Assembly (NCBI GenBank): GCA_040389305.1
Contig: JAZKAD010000028.1
Span: forward strand, 1-41,727
Source: JAZKAD01 sp040389305
Lineage (GTDB): Bacteria > Pseudomonadota > Alphaproteobacteria > Rickettsiales > Rickettsiaceae
Direction: 5' to 3'
DNA length: 41,727 nucleotides
In this document: piece after piece, positions 34,477 through 41,727 of the stretch
How positions within the stretch are numbered: position 1 is the stretch's first letter
Layout of the letters: each line of letters opens with the position of its first letter
Made by a program: the position numbers and the translations under genes
The notes under the pieces: generated by a model
What the model saw: the letters and a program-made list of their open reading frames with translations, nothing else
Told to the model about the DNA's origin: nothing
The model's database searches: none

Positions 34477-35193
34477 TCACTTTTTGTGATACACGAAGAA
34501 AATACCTAAAAGAGCGATTGCTAGCGAGAACCAAGTAATTGCGTATAGAAGATGGTCATTTTTGATGTGTACATAAAAATCTTTAGTAGAAGGCTTAATC
34601 AACAACTCCTCTTTCTCTTTATTTTTGCCATTCACAAGAGACATATAGAAGCCTTTTGCTAGCTTCTGCCCGGAAAACTCACTCATACTTTCAAGATCAA
34701 TAGAAAACCATATATTACGGTTGCGATCGTTTTTAGGAGTTAGGTCATTAGGAGCGCTTGGTATCATAAGAACGGCAGTAATTTGAACTGGTTCATATTT
34801 TGGTATCTTAGATAAAAAGGAGCCAATATCAGTTGGAAATATCCATCCTCTATCTACCAAGATACGCGTTCCGTCATTTGTGATAAATGGAGTAAGCACA
34901 AAATAACCATGCTGAGAAGGGTTGTTTGGATTTCCCCCGTAGAAAAACATGTTATTTTCATATAAAAAATCTCCGTATAAGGTATATTTCTTATATTGCA
35001 TATCACGTAAATTGCCTAAAGCAGGGGGGAAGGCAGATGGAGCTGCGTCAAGTTTGGTTTGAATATCCTCAAGTATTGCGTTTTTGTACTCCAATCTATG
35101 CAATTGCCAAAAACCTAGCGACAAAAGTACAGTAACCATGAATATGGTTGTAATTGTAGGCCAGAATTCAAACCCAAATCTTTTAAACATCAT
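34477..35193 (-). CDS. SURF1 family cytochrome oxidase assembly protein
   Basis: A 238-residue inner-membrane protein with one span near each end. Family landmarks are LGFWQLHRLEYK after the first span, ILVDRGWI in the periplasmic domain and HLLYAITWFSLA in the last span. SURF1 (Shy1) helps insert heme a into cytochrome oxidase subunit I. Relatives often have it beside coxC; here they are 20 kb apart. The 132 bases between pleD and this gene show only a small palindrome. Confidence 0.93.
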   Translation of the reverse strand: MMFKRFGFEFWPTITTIFMVTVLLSLGFWQLHRLEYKNAILEDIQTKLDAAPSAFPPALGNLRDMQYKKYTLYGDFLYENNMFFYGGNPNNPSQHGYFVLTPFITNDGTRILVDRGWIFPTDIGSFLSKIPKYEPVQITAVLMIPSAPNDLTPKNDRNRNIWFSIDLESMSEFSGQKLAKGFYMSLVNGKNKEKEELLIKPSTKDFYVHIKNDHLLYAITWFSLAIALLGIFFVYHKK

Positions 35194-35312
35194 TATGCCT
35201 TACAAAATGTATGTATCTCTGGTATAGGACGATTTGCGATATTTGTCAAAAACTAACGACTATCAGAGGTTAGTTTGTGAATTAAATGAAGAATATGCCG
35301 TAGAAATTCCCC

Positions 35313-35341
35313 TTGCTTTTAGAAAAACATATGGATATACT
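35313..35341 (+). promoter_or_regulatory. Promoter of tRNA-Val with GC-rich discriminator
   Basis: TTGCTT (35313-35318), 17 bases, TATACT (35336-35341), followed by CCGGGCC before the tRNA starts at 35352. The GC-rich discriminator is typical of stable-RNA promoters under stringent control; dksA lies just downstream. Confidence 0.75.
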
Positions 35342-35351
35342 CCGGGCCTTC

Positions 35352-35427
35352 GGGCGATTAGCTCAGTTGGTAGAGCCCCTCGTTTACACCGAGGTTGTCG
35401 GCAGTTCGAGTCTGTCATCGCCCACCA
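35352..35427 (+). tRNA. tRNA-Val (TAC)
   Basis: A 76-nt cloverleaf: acceptor GGGCGAT pairs with ATCGCCC, D arm AGCTCAGTTGGTAGAGC, anticodon stem CCTCG/CGAGG with loop TTTACAC (anticodon TAC), T arm GGCAG-TTCGAGT-CTGTC, and an encoded CCA end. Confidence 0.97.
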
Positions 35428-35576
35428 TAACCCGTTCATCTTACTATATCGATTTCTGCATATACAAATCCTTGATATCACTTTCTCTTCACTAGATTCT
35501 CATAATTTCCTTGCACTTACTTCCAGTCCTAATTTATACTGGTTGGCTACATTTAAATACGACCTTGGAGCATCGA

Positions 35577-36014
35577 ATGCAAAAGATAATATTGCCAGCC
35601 GGCTATAAGCCTTCGGAAAACGAAGAATATATGAATCCAAATCAACTAGAGTATTTTCGGCAGAAGTTATCATCCTGGAAGGAAGAATTGCTGGATGATT
35701 CTAGAGAGACTTTGAAGCATCTACAGGAAGAAAATTGGAATGAACCTGATTTGAACGATAGAGCGTCTTTAGAAACAGACACCGCAACAGAACTAAGAAC
35801 CCGAGATCGTTATCGTAAGCTTATAGAGAAGATAGAGCAGGCATTGCACCGTATTGACACCTCCGATTATGGATATTGCGAGGATACCGGGGAAGAAATC
35901 GGCCTGAAGCGCCTAGAAGCAAGGCCAGTTGCCACTTTGTGCATAGAGGCGCAGGAAAGGCATGAAAGTTATGAAAGACAGCATAACGATGATGATGATT
36001 CTCCGGCGATGTAA
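35577..36014 (+). CDS. dksA: DksA-like RNA polymerase-binding factor, two-Cys type
   Basis: A 145-residue factor that binds the secondary channel of RNA polymerase and, with ppGpp, adjusts stable-RNA and amino-acid promoters. The coiled coil (residues about 20-95) carries the tip segment DLNDRASLETD, which holds the essential acidic residues. The zinc-finger region is GYCEDTGEEIGLKRLEARP then TLCIEA: only two of the four usual cysteines remain (pattern C-x2-T ... C-x2-A), as in Pseudomonas DksA2, which needs no zinc. The ATG at 35577 is preceded by GGAG. It probably shares transcripts with tRNA-Val upstream and the two genes downstream. Confidence 0.93.
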   Translation: MQKIILPAGYKPSENEEYMNPNQLEYFRQKLSSWKEELLDDSRETLKHLQEENWNEPDLNDRASLETDTATELRTRDRYRKLIEKIEQALHRIDTSDYGYCEDTGEEIGLKRLEARPVATLCIEAQERHESYERQHNDDDDSPAM

Positions 36015-36056
36015 CTCTGCGCCCGAATGAACTTCTTTAACTTAGAGAAATAAGTA

Positions 36057-36215
36057 ATGAATAAATCAGAGATAGTACATACCAAAGCTCGTTCTGTTTC
36101 TTGCCTAGGAAAGGAAGCTCCATATGACCATCCCTTAGTATACTTAGAGATCGTAGAAGAAGTGGGTAAGATAGATTGTCCTTATTGCGGCAAAGAGTTT
36201 GTGCTGACAAAATGA
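36057..36215 (+). CDS. Small zinc-finger protein (NDUFS6-like, zf-CHCC)
   Basis: A 52-residue protein between dksA and hemW. It has the order Cys (C16 in VSCLG), His (YDHPLVYLEI, H25), then CPYCGKEF (C41, C44), the CHCC pattern of the NDUFS6/zf-CHCC family. In mitochondria NDUFS6 is a complex I subunit, and alphaproteobacterial homologues are linked to the same complex. Its stop overlaps the hemW start as ATGA, which supports it as a real gene. Confidence 0.88.
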   Translation: MNKSEIVHTKARSVSCLGKEAPYDHPLVYLEIVEEVGKIDCPYCGKEFVLTK

Positions 36216-37378
36216 GAGAAGCCAGGAGAAATATAGCACTATATATCCATTGGCCTTTTTGCTTGTCTAAATGTCCATATTGCGATTTTAACTCTCACAT
36301 TTATGGCGCTACAAATCAAGATGAGTGGCAAAAATCTTATCTAAAATCTATTGACCATTTCGCCCCGCATATTCTTGGCAAAAATATCGTATCAATTTTC
36401 TTTGGCGGGGGCACCCCCTCCCTCATGCCCCCTAGTTTAGTTGGAAGTATTATCGATAAACTTGCCTCTTTAGGGAGTATAAGACCGGATACGGAAATTA
36501 CTTTGGAGGCGAATCCAACATCATCTTGCGCTGAAAAATTCGCTTCCTTTAAAAATGCCGGAATAAATAGGCTATCCATAGGAGTTCAATCTTTTAAAGA
36601 GAATGGGTTAAAGGCTCTTGGCAGAGAGCATACCGGACTTGATGCCATCTCTGCTATAGAAGCCGCACAAAAGATATTTACGCGCTCGTCTTTTGACTTA
36701 ATTTACGCAATACCAAATCAAACTCTGCAGGATTGGCAGGAGGAGCTGAAAGCTGCTATGCGCTATGCTCCGTCACATCTTTCTCTCTATCAACTCACCA
36801 TAGAAAAAGGAACGCCATTTTATAGAATGCACAGAGATGGTGACTTTGCCCTCCCAAGTAATGATATGTCCGCAGACATGTACCAGTGGACCAATGAATA
36901 TTTAGAAAGCTCCGGATATAGCTCTTATGAGATCTCTAATTACGCATCAGCAGGAGAAGAGTGTCGTCACAATTTAGTATATTGGAATTATGGTGATTAT
37001 TTAGGTATTGGTCCTGGGGCGCATTCACGTATTCAAGATAATTCTTCTCTTGCAGTCATGGCGATGATGCATTGGTCACTACCTTCAAAATGGCTAGAAG
37101 AAGTGCATTCAAAGTCCGCGGGAGTTCAGCAATGCCACACTTTAACATCAAACGAAGTTGTAGAGGAGGTGCTGATGATGGGCCTTAGACTAACCGCGGG
37201 TATCAGTGATGCAAGGCTTTTGGAAGTTACTGGCCTTGGCTTTGCCAACGTTCTAAACTTCCCATCAATGAGGCAATATATAGATGCAAAATTCGTAGCC
37301 TTCGAAGATGGGAATCTAAGGTTAACAGAGAAAGGCTTACTTATGCATAGCTATTTAGTTCCAAGATTAATACTATAG
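36212..37378 (+). CDS. hemW: Radical SAM heme chaperone HemW
   Basis: A 388-residue radical SAM protein. The cluster motif is CLSKCPYCDF (C-x3-C-x2-C followed by F, the HemW form, where HemN has a fourth Cys). IFFGGGTPSL, EANP, RLSIGVQSF and HNLVYWNYGDYLGIGPGAHS are family hallmarks. HemW carries heme to acceptor enzymes rather than oxidising coproporphyrinogen. The start at 36212 overlaps the stop of the zinc-finger gene; a longer frame from 36176 would intrude into it. Confidence 0.93.
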   Translation: MREARRNIALYIHWPFCLSKCPYCDFNSHIYGATNQDEWQKSYLKSIDHFAPHILGKNIVSIFFGGGTPSLMPPSLVGSIIDKLASLGSIRPDTEITLEANPTSSCAEKFASFKNAGINRLSIGVQSFKENGLKALGREHTGLDAISAIEAAQKIFTRSSFDLIYAIPNQTLQDWQEELKAAMRYAPSHLSLYQLTIEKGTPFYRMHRDGDFALPSNDMSADMYQWTNEYLESSGYSSYEISNYASAGEECRHNLVYWNYGDYLGIGPGAHSRIQDNSSLAVMAMMHWSLPSKWLEEVHSKSAGVQQCHTLTSNEVVEEVLMMGLRLTAGISDARLLEVTGLGFANVLNFPSMRQYIDAKFVAFEDGNLRLTEKGLLMHSYLVPRLIL

Positions 37379-37391
37379 CGAAGGTTAAGCG

Positions 37392-38282
37392 TCATTGAGA
37401 TGGGGTCATTGTCTCGCCAGGACTTTCCGGAGTTTTTGTTTCATCTTTTGCATGATTTTCTTTTGTTTGATCCTTTGTCTCGGCTTCTACCTTTTCTGTA
37501 GTTTTAGACTTTATCTCGGCTTCTGTAGCGGCTTCATCGATTGCATTTGATAGATTTTGATAAGAATAAGCTTTTTGATTTAAAGCACCATCTATAACAA
37601 AAGAAGGCGTACCAATAAAACCAGGCACTCTAGATATAGCACGACTCCGGCCTATTGCTCTTTCAAGTAATTCTTCATCATTGAGGCATTTGGCATATTC
37701 TTCTGGGGTAATGCCACTGAGCTGTCCAATATTCGTCAGAACATCTCGATAGTTCGTATTAAAAGCCCAACTTTCTTGTTGAGACAGAAAAATATCAAGC
37801 ATTTTAACAAAGTGATCTTTATCGCCTTTGCATGATGCAAGAATAGTAGCGTCCAAATCCTGCTTATTAGTAATAAACTCCCTTATTACATAAGCGATTT
37901 TTCCGGTATCCACATAGTTTTTCTTAAGTTCTGGAAAAATAGATTTATGAAAATAGGCGCAATGCGCACAAGTTGGGGAGGAGTACTCTATAACTACAAC
38001 GGGTGCCTTAGGATTTCCAAGCACAATATCATGCTCATCTATTGCAAAAATTCCCCCGCTATCATTTATGCCATCTAGAGGTGCGACGACAGAAGAGTTG
38101 GGCTCTGAGGTGGTTTTAGTAATGGAAGTAACCTCCTCTTTGGGAGAATCTTTTACTTCTTCATGTTGCTTGTTTTTAGCATTATATTCATCAATATGAC
38201 TCTGCGCAGAAGTAGAGTCATTTGTTTTATCGGAGCAAGAAATGATAAAAAGACATAGAAGAGGAGCGATATATTTTATCAT
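37392..38282 (-). CDS. DsbA-family thiol-disulfide lipoprotein
   Basis: A 296-residue exported protein with a lipobox-like IISC (C16), a disordered Lys/Glu/Ser/Thr-rich linker (20-75), a DsbA-type thioredoxin fold with active site CAHC (C105, C108) and the cis-proline loop GTPSFVI, and a charged repetitive tail rich in Lys, Glu and Thr. It differs from the Com1-like protein at 29988 in its active-site dipeptide and anchor. In many alphaproteobacteria a DsbA-like gene follows a DUF721 gene, as here, usually with smc next; smc is absent. Confidence 0.9.
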   Translation of the reverse strand: MIKYIAPLLCLFIISCSDKTNDSTSAQSHIDEYNAKNKQHEEVKDSPKEEVTSITKTTSEPNSSVVAPLDGINDSGGIFAIDEHDIVLGNPKAPVVVIEYSSPTCAHCAYFHKSIFPELKKNYVDTGKIAYVIREFITNKQDLDATILASCKGDKDHFVKMLDIFLSQQESWAFNTNYRDVLTNIGQLSGITPEEYAKCLNDEELLERAIGRSRAISRVPGFIGTPSFVIDGALNQKAYSYQNLSNAIDEAATEAEIKSKTTEKVEAETKDQTKENHAKDETKTPESPGETMTPSQ

Positions 38283-38367
38283 ATGATGATTCTTATAAAT
38301 AGGATTAGCAAACTTCTAGATAGATATACTGCATAATTACTCGTAAAAGCACTTGGTATTTAAAATA

Positions 38368-38673
38368 TCACATTATTTTTATGCGTAATTTATCTACATG
38401 CTTGTAACCAAAATACACTGCTATGCGCTCTATAACTACATCTTGATGATAAGAAAATTCGAGGCTAGTTGCGGCATCCTTGGCTCCAACATGCAAGGTA
38501 TTGATTTTTAAGCCCTTTTCAGTCATCTGAGAGATTTTTAGAGGAAAAGTACGAGAACCAAATTGAGGTCCTGTGATTTTATGCCAATGTATCATGATTT
38601 CTGCAAAAGCTTTATCGTGTCTTGCAAAAACTTTCCTGAGCACTTTATCTATATTGTCTGCTATAGATCTCAT
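38368..38673 (-). CDS. DUF721 (DciA-like) protein
   Basis: A 101-residue protein with the DUF721 pattern: an N-terminal helix, then W-x-x-I-x-G-P region (IHWHKITGPQFGSRTFPLKI), a strand LHVGAKDAATSLEF and a final INxYFGY-like helix (IERIAVYFGYKHVDKLRI). Some DUF721 proteins (DciA) load the replicative helicase in bacteria without DnaC. The pairing with a downstream DsbA-like gene is typical of alphaproteobacteria and supports the call. Confidence 0.8.
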   Translation of the reverse strand: MRSIADNIDKVLRKVFARHDKAFAEIMIHWHKITGPQFGSRTFPLKISQMTEKGLKINTLHVGAKDAATSLEFSYHQDVVIERIAVYFGYKHVDKLRIKIM

Positions 38674-38699
38674 AAAATCACTCCTACCGCTCCTTCGAC

Positions 38700-39908
38700 T
38701 TATTTTGAAGCGAAGTACAGCTCTTTATCTAGAGTACCTTCGCTATGATCTACTATTAATGTAATTGTAGCATCACCAGTTATATTTATTGTTGTACGCA
38801 ATAGATCAAGAATTCTATCGATCCCAGCTAAAATAGCCACTCCCTCTATTGGTAAATTTACAGAAGATAAAACCATAGGCAGCATAATGAGGGAACCTCC
38901 TGGTATCCCAGCGCCTCCTATGGAACCAAGAGTCGCTGTTAGCGCAAGTATCATATAGTCATGCGCAGATAATGTAACCCCTAGAAGCTGCGCAAAAAAT
39001 ATTGCCGTAAGACTAAGGTTAATAGCAAATCCATCCATATTGATGGAAGCCCCCAGCGGTAACACAAAGGCTGTACTGGATTCGGATACCCCAAGATCCT
39101 CTCTGCATACTTTCATTGTAGTGGACAGGCTGGCTTTACTACTACCCGTAGAAAATGCAATAATTTGATATTCTATGCTTTTTTTATAGAATGGAATCGG
39201 AGATATCCTACAAAATATTATGATCAGCAGGCCAAAAATACCATACTGCATACCCATTGCGACAACTACTGCCACAACTAATTTTGATAAGCTATATAAA
39301 ATCTCCACGCCCTGAGTGCCAACTACCCAAGCGGTCAAAGCGAAAGCGCCATATGGAGAAAATTGCACAATCATCCCGATCATTTTCAGGATCATCTTGG
39401 ACATTGTCTGAAAAATTCTACGCAAAGAATCCGCAGAAGAGCCCATTTTATTTATAGTTATCCCTGTAAATATTGCAAAAAATACCACTTGCATAACATT
39501 CCCTTCTGCCAAAGCCCCCAAAGCATTGGTCGGGATTATGTTCACGAAGAAATCCAGCATATTAAATTGTGGCCTCGAGACGTTCGTGTAAGCTGTGTCG
39601 AAATTAATGACAACGCCGACCCCCGGCTTTAAAACTTCCGCTACCAGAATCCCAAACAACACAGCAAAGCAAGTGGTGGTCAAAAATGCTATTGTAGCTT
39701 TGGTTCCGAGGCGTCCAAGCGAAGCTGGGTCCCCCATACTTGTTATACCAGAGACAAGCACAAAGAAAATCAAGGGCGCTATAATCATTTTGATAGCCCT
39801 TAGAAAAATATCTCCTATAGGCTTAACATATGCTACGTATTCTGGAGCATATATACCAAAAAATACCCCCAGAATTAAACTTATAGTAACCTTTTGCCAT
39901 AATTTCAT
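38700..39908 (-). CDS. Dicarboxylate/amino acid:cation symporter (DAACS)
   Basis: A 402-residue secondary transporter of the glutamate/dicarboxylate family. About eight spans plus two re-entrant loops are suggested; the first loop carries STGSSKASLSTT (serine-rich, substrate and sodium site) and the next span LPLGASINMDG, followed later by GSIGGAGIPGGSLIML. All are diagnostic. The start at 39908 (MKLWQKV) has AGGAG six bases upstream and avoids overlap with the upstream gene. In a reduced intracellular genome, importing host glutamate, aspartate or dicarboxylates to feed the TCA cycle is the likely role. Confidence 0.94.
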   Translation of the reverse strand: MKLWQKVTISLILGVFFGIYAPEYVAYVKPIGDIFLRAIKMIIAPLIFFVLVSGITSMGDPASLGRLGTKATIAFLTTTCFAVLFGILVAEVLKPGVGVVINFDTAYTNVSRPQFNMLDFFVNIIPTNALGALAEGNVMQVVFFAIFTGITINKMGSSADSLRRIFQTMSKMILKMIGMIVQFSPYGAFALTAWVVGTQGVEILYSLSKLVVAVVVAMGMQYGIFGLLIIIFCRISPIPFYKKSIEYQIIAFSTGSSKASLSTTMKVCREDLGVSESSTAFVLPLGASINMDGFAINLSLTAIFFAQLLGVTLSAHDYMILALTATLGSIGGAGIPGGSLIMLPMVLSSVNLPIEGVAILAGIDRILDLLRTTINITGDATITLIVDHSEGTLDKELYFASK

Positions 39909-39942
39909 GCATGCTCCTGTTATCGTTGTTTGGGGATGGCCC

Positions 39943-40218
39943 TCACTTATTGACTTTATCTTCTTCTGCAACATCTATCGTTGCAGAATAAACCTTGTGA
40001 GTAAAACCTTCGACTTGCGTTCGGCCAGATACTACGACCTTCATGCCTGCGGTCATCATAGCCTTGGATGGTTTTTTAGGAAGAATAATATAATCACTCA
40101 TGCTTAGTGCTTCCTGCACAGCTAGTGCTTGCCTTGTATAATCTTCCCAAAAGTATCTAGTATCAGCTTTTTTGATACTTTGTGCTATTAATTTGGTAAG
40201 TTTATTTTTTCGCATCAT
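39943..40218 (-). CDS. Hypothetical protein, 91 aa
   Basis: I do not recognise the family. It is a small, basic, soluble-looking protein with an N-terminal helix (KLTKLIAQSIKKADTRYFWE) and a later strand-like part (GMKVVVSGRTQVEGFTHKVYSATI). Two adjacent ATGs (40218 and 40215) can start it. It lies one base after the cutA stop and 34 bases before the symporter start, so it is probably one operon with both. Confidence 0.65.
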   Translation of the reverse strand: MMRKNKLTKLIAQSIKKADTRYFWEDYTRQALAVQEALSMSDYIILPKKPSKAMMTAGMKVVVSGRTQVEGFTHKVYSATIDVAEEDKVNK

Positions 40219-40219
40219 A

Positions 40220-40528
40220 CTACATACCCTCTATCCAATCAAGATATGGTTTTGAGCCTCCGTCAATATTGAGGGTCACGATTTGGGGTAATGAGTAATT
40301 GTGCAAAGCTACAACCTTATAGCATACGGCTTTTTCGTTACATCTTGGCGCTTTGATAAACAATCTATACTCCTCTCCCTCCTCGATCTTACCCTCCCAT
40401 TCGTAGACACTATTTATTTTACTAATCTGCACGCATTTGGATAATCGAGCTTCTACTATGCTATGCGCTATATTTTTAGCTCTAGCTAAAGTATCTGTGG
40501 TAGTAATAATGATGATGCAGTTGGTCAC
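40220..40528 (-). CDS. cutA: Divalent cation tolerance protein CutA
   Basis: A 102-residue trimeric protein of the PII-like fold, linked to copper tolerance, though its biochemical role is unclear. Motifs are SIVEARLSKCVQI, INSVYEWEGKIEEGEEYRLFIK (given here as two parts: YEWEGKIEE and EEYRLFIK) and LHNYSLPQIVTLNIDGG. The start is taken as GTG at 40528, with GAGG six bases before it, giving the family N-terminus VTNCIIIITT; a TTG seven codons upstream is less likely. It follows the ABC exporter gene by 30 bases. Confidence 0.92.
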   Translation of the reverse strand: MTNCIIIITTTDTLARAKNIAHSIVEARLSKCVQISKINSVYEWEGKIEEGEEYRLFIKAPRCNEKAVCYKVVALHNYSLPQIVTLNIDGGSKPYLDWIEGM

Positions 40529-40558
40529 ATTATGCCTCACTCTTATCAAAAAATGACA

Positions 40559-41727
40559 TCACAACTCTTCTTCTTGTTTGCGCCACAAAGCAAAATAAAG
40601 CCCCTTGCTAGCAAGGAGCGCTTTATGAGTTCCCCTTTCTGCTATGTAGCCTTTATCTATAACTATTATTTCATCGGCATCAGTAATTGTAGAAAGACGA
40701 TGCGCTATTATTAATGTTGTTTTATGCTCCGAAATCTCTTTAAGACTGGCTTGGATAAGCTTTTCTGTATTGGTATCCAAAGAAGATGTCGCTTCGTCGA
40801 AGACATAAATTTTAGGGTTCTTCAAGATTGTACGAGCTATAGCAACGCGTTGTTTTTCGCCGCCAGAGAGCTTTAAGCCTCTCTCCCCCACGCGCGCATC
40901 ATACCCCTCCGGAAGAGAGGTTATAAAATCATGAATATGTGCAGATTTTGCAGCTTCTATTACTTCGCCGCGCGATGCCAAAGGATTGCCATAAGCTATG
41001 TTGTAATAAATAGTATCATTAAACAGCACAGTATCTTGTGGTACTACTCCTATGAGACTACGCAATGATTTTTGCGTTACTTTACGGATGTCCTGACCAT
41101 CGATCATAACTCTACCGCCTACTACATCATAAAACCTAAACAAAAGCCGCGATATTGTGGATTTTCCAGCCCCACTACTTCCAACGATAGCGAGTTTTTT
41201 GCAGCCCTCAATTTTAAAGCTTATATCTCCTAGTATACTGCGGTCTTTGTTGTAGTAAAAACTGACATTTTCAAAAACTACTTCTCCCGAAGAAATTCTG
41301 ATATCCTGAGCATCCTCCAAATCCTCTACTTCTTGAGGGATATCAAGAAGCTTGAACATGTCATCTATATTGATTATCGCGCTCTTCATTTCCCTGTAAG
41401 CAAAACCCAATATGTTAAGAGGGATAGATAGCTGTATCAGATAAGCATTAAGCAGAACAAAATCTCCTATTGTCATGTCATGATTGTGAATTCCATTCAC
41501 CGCTAAAATCATTATAAGTACAAGGCCTGCGGAAATAATTACTCCCTGTCCCACGTTTAAAATAGAAAGACCCTTCGCATTCTCTACGGCAGCATCTTCA
41601 TATTGTAGCAATGATTCGCCAAATCTGTCAGATTCGTAGTCTTCGTTGCCAAAATATTTAACAGTTTCGAAATTAAGAAGGCTATCTACTGCTTTAGCGC
41701 TGGCTTGGTTATCCAGTTCATTCATTT
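40559..41727 (-). CDS. Atm1-type ABC exporter, C-terminal part
   Basis: The frame runs off the window end, so only the last 388 residues or so are visible. They hold the last membrane spans and the ATPase: Walker A GSSGAGKST, Q-loop VVPQDT, signature LSGGEKQR, Walker B IYVFDEATSSLD and switch His in IIAHRLSTI. The N-D-x-x-A stretch with AVDSLLNFETVKYFGNE before the spans is typical of the Atm1/HMT1 group, which in mitochondria exports glutathione-linked sulfur compounds for cytosolic Fe-S assembly. Alphaproteobacterial members also export metal-thiol conjugates. Confidence 0.92.
   Translation of the reverse strand, partial: MNELDNQASAKAVDSLLNFETVKYFGNEDYESDRFGESLLQYEDAAVENAKGLSILNVGQGVIISAGLVLIMILAVNGIHNHDMTIGDFVLLNAYLIQLSIPLNILGFAYREMKSAIINIDDMFKLLDIPQEVEDLEDAQDIRISSGEVVFENVSFYYNKDRSILGDISFKIEGCKKLAIVGSSGAGKSTISRLLFRFYDVVGGRVMIDGQDIRKVTQKSLRSLIGVVPQDTVLFNDTIYYNIAYGNPLASRGEVIEAAKSAHIHDFITSLPEGYDARVGERGLKLSGGEKQRVAIARTILKNPKIYVFDEATSSLDTNTEKLIQASLKEISEHKTTLIIAHRLSTITDADEIIVIDKGYIAERGTHKALLASKGLYFALWRKQEEEL

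Noticed and set aside
35234..35608. 124-codon frame covering tRNA-Val
   Set aside because: It runs through the tRNA-Val promoter, the whole tRNA and into the dksA leader. The first 35 codons look somewhat protein-like, but nothing supports a gene or a named relic.
1..41727. Insertion sequences, prophage, CRISPR arrays
   Set aside because: No transposase, integrase, phage structural gene, or regularly spaced direct repeats were found on either strand.

Overview
The window looks like a stretch of chromosome from an intracellular alphaproteobacterium of the order Rickettsiales, possibly Midichloriaceae-like; the family is only a guess. DNA is AT-rich and TGA is used as a stop. Pointers to the order are a divergent VirB4 paralogue, a protein of the rickettsial OmpB lysine methyltransferase type, PleD, a Com1-like DsbA protein, aerobic respiration genes (coxC, SURF1) and small numbers of scattered housekeeping operons. 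Two genes are caught in decay: a class I fructose-bisphosphate aldolase reduced to its two ends (1235-1404) and a coaD gene cut to its first 54 codons (18853-19017). Both fit ongoing genome reduction.

Layout. 1-2133 (+): end of a BamB-like gene, bcp, aldolase relic, rph. 2333-3002 (-): rpmA and rplU with their own promoter. 3238-10170 (+): a VirB4-like ATPase with an altered Walker B, then a 1611-residue secreted protein with about 60 cysteines in repeated modules; this pair is the most unusual part of the window. 10225-12153 (-): four small genes, including a secreted chagasin-type cysteine protease inhibitor. 12296-13947 (+): prmA and rlmB, overlapping the convergent coxC. 14894-15273 (-): RNase P RNA. 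15482-17662 (+): rlpA and murJ. 17782-21062 (-): uvrB, coaD relic, alr. 21266-23599 (+): lon. 23845-25549 (-): methyltransferase and tRNA-Ala. 25778-28320 (+): a response regulator lacking its phosphorylation site, and an MsbA-like exporter. 28348-35193 (-): M23 peptidase lipoprotein, small lipoprotein, Com1-like DsbA, then a pleD / 485-residue unknown / mreD operon, then SURF1. 35352-37378 (+): tRNA-Val, dksA, a 52-residue zinc-finger protein, hemW. 37392-41727 (-): DsbA-like lipoprotein, DUF721 gene, dicarboxylate symporter, small unknown, cutA and the end of an Atm1-type ABC exporter.

Together the genes cover envelope building (MurJ, Alr, MreD, RlpA, M23, BamB), periplasmic thiol chemistry (two DsbA-like proteins), translation (L21, L27, PrmA, RlmB, RNase PH, RNase P, two tRNAs), stress and control (Lon, DksA, PleD, orphan regulator) and respiration. 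The accessory layer facing the host is the VirB4-like/cysteine-rich pair, the protease inhibitor, the OmpB-type methyltransferase and the 485-residue protein. No insertion sequence, CRISPR array, prophage or rRNA gene was seen. A run of 10 N lies inside the VirB4-like gene. Every stretch over 300 bases outside protein genes is accounted for by an RNA gene and its flanks.
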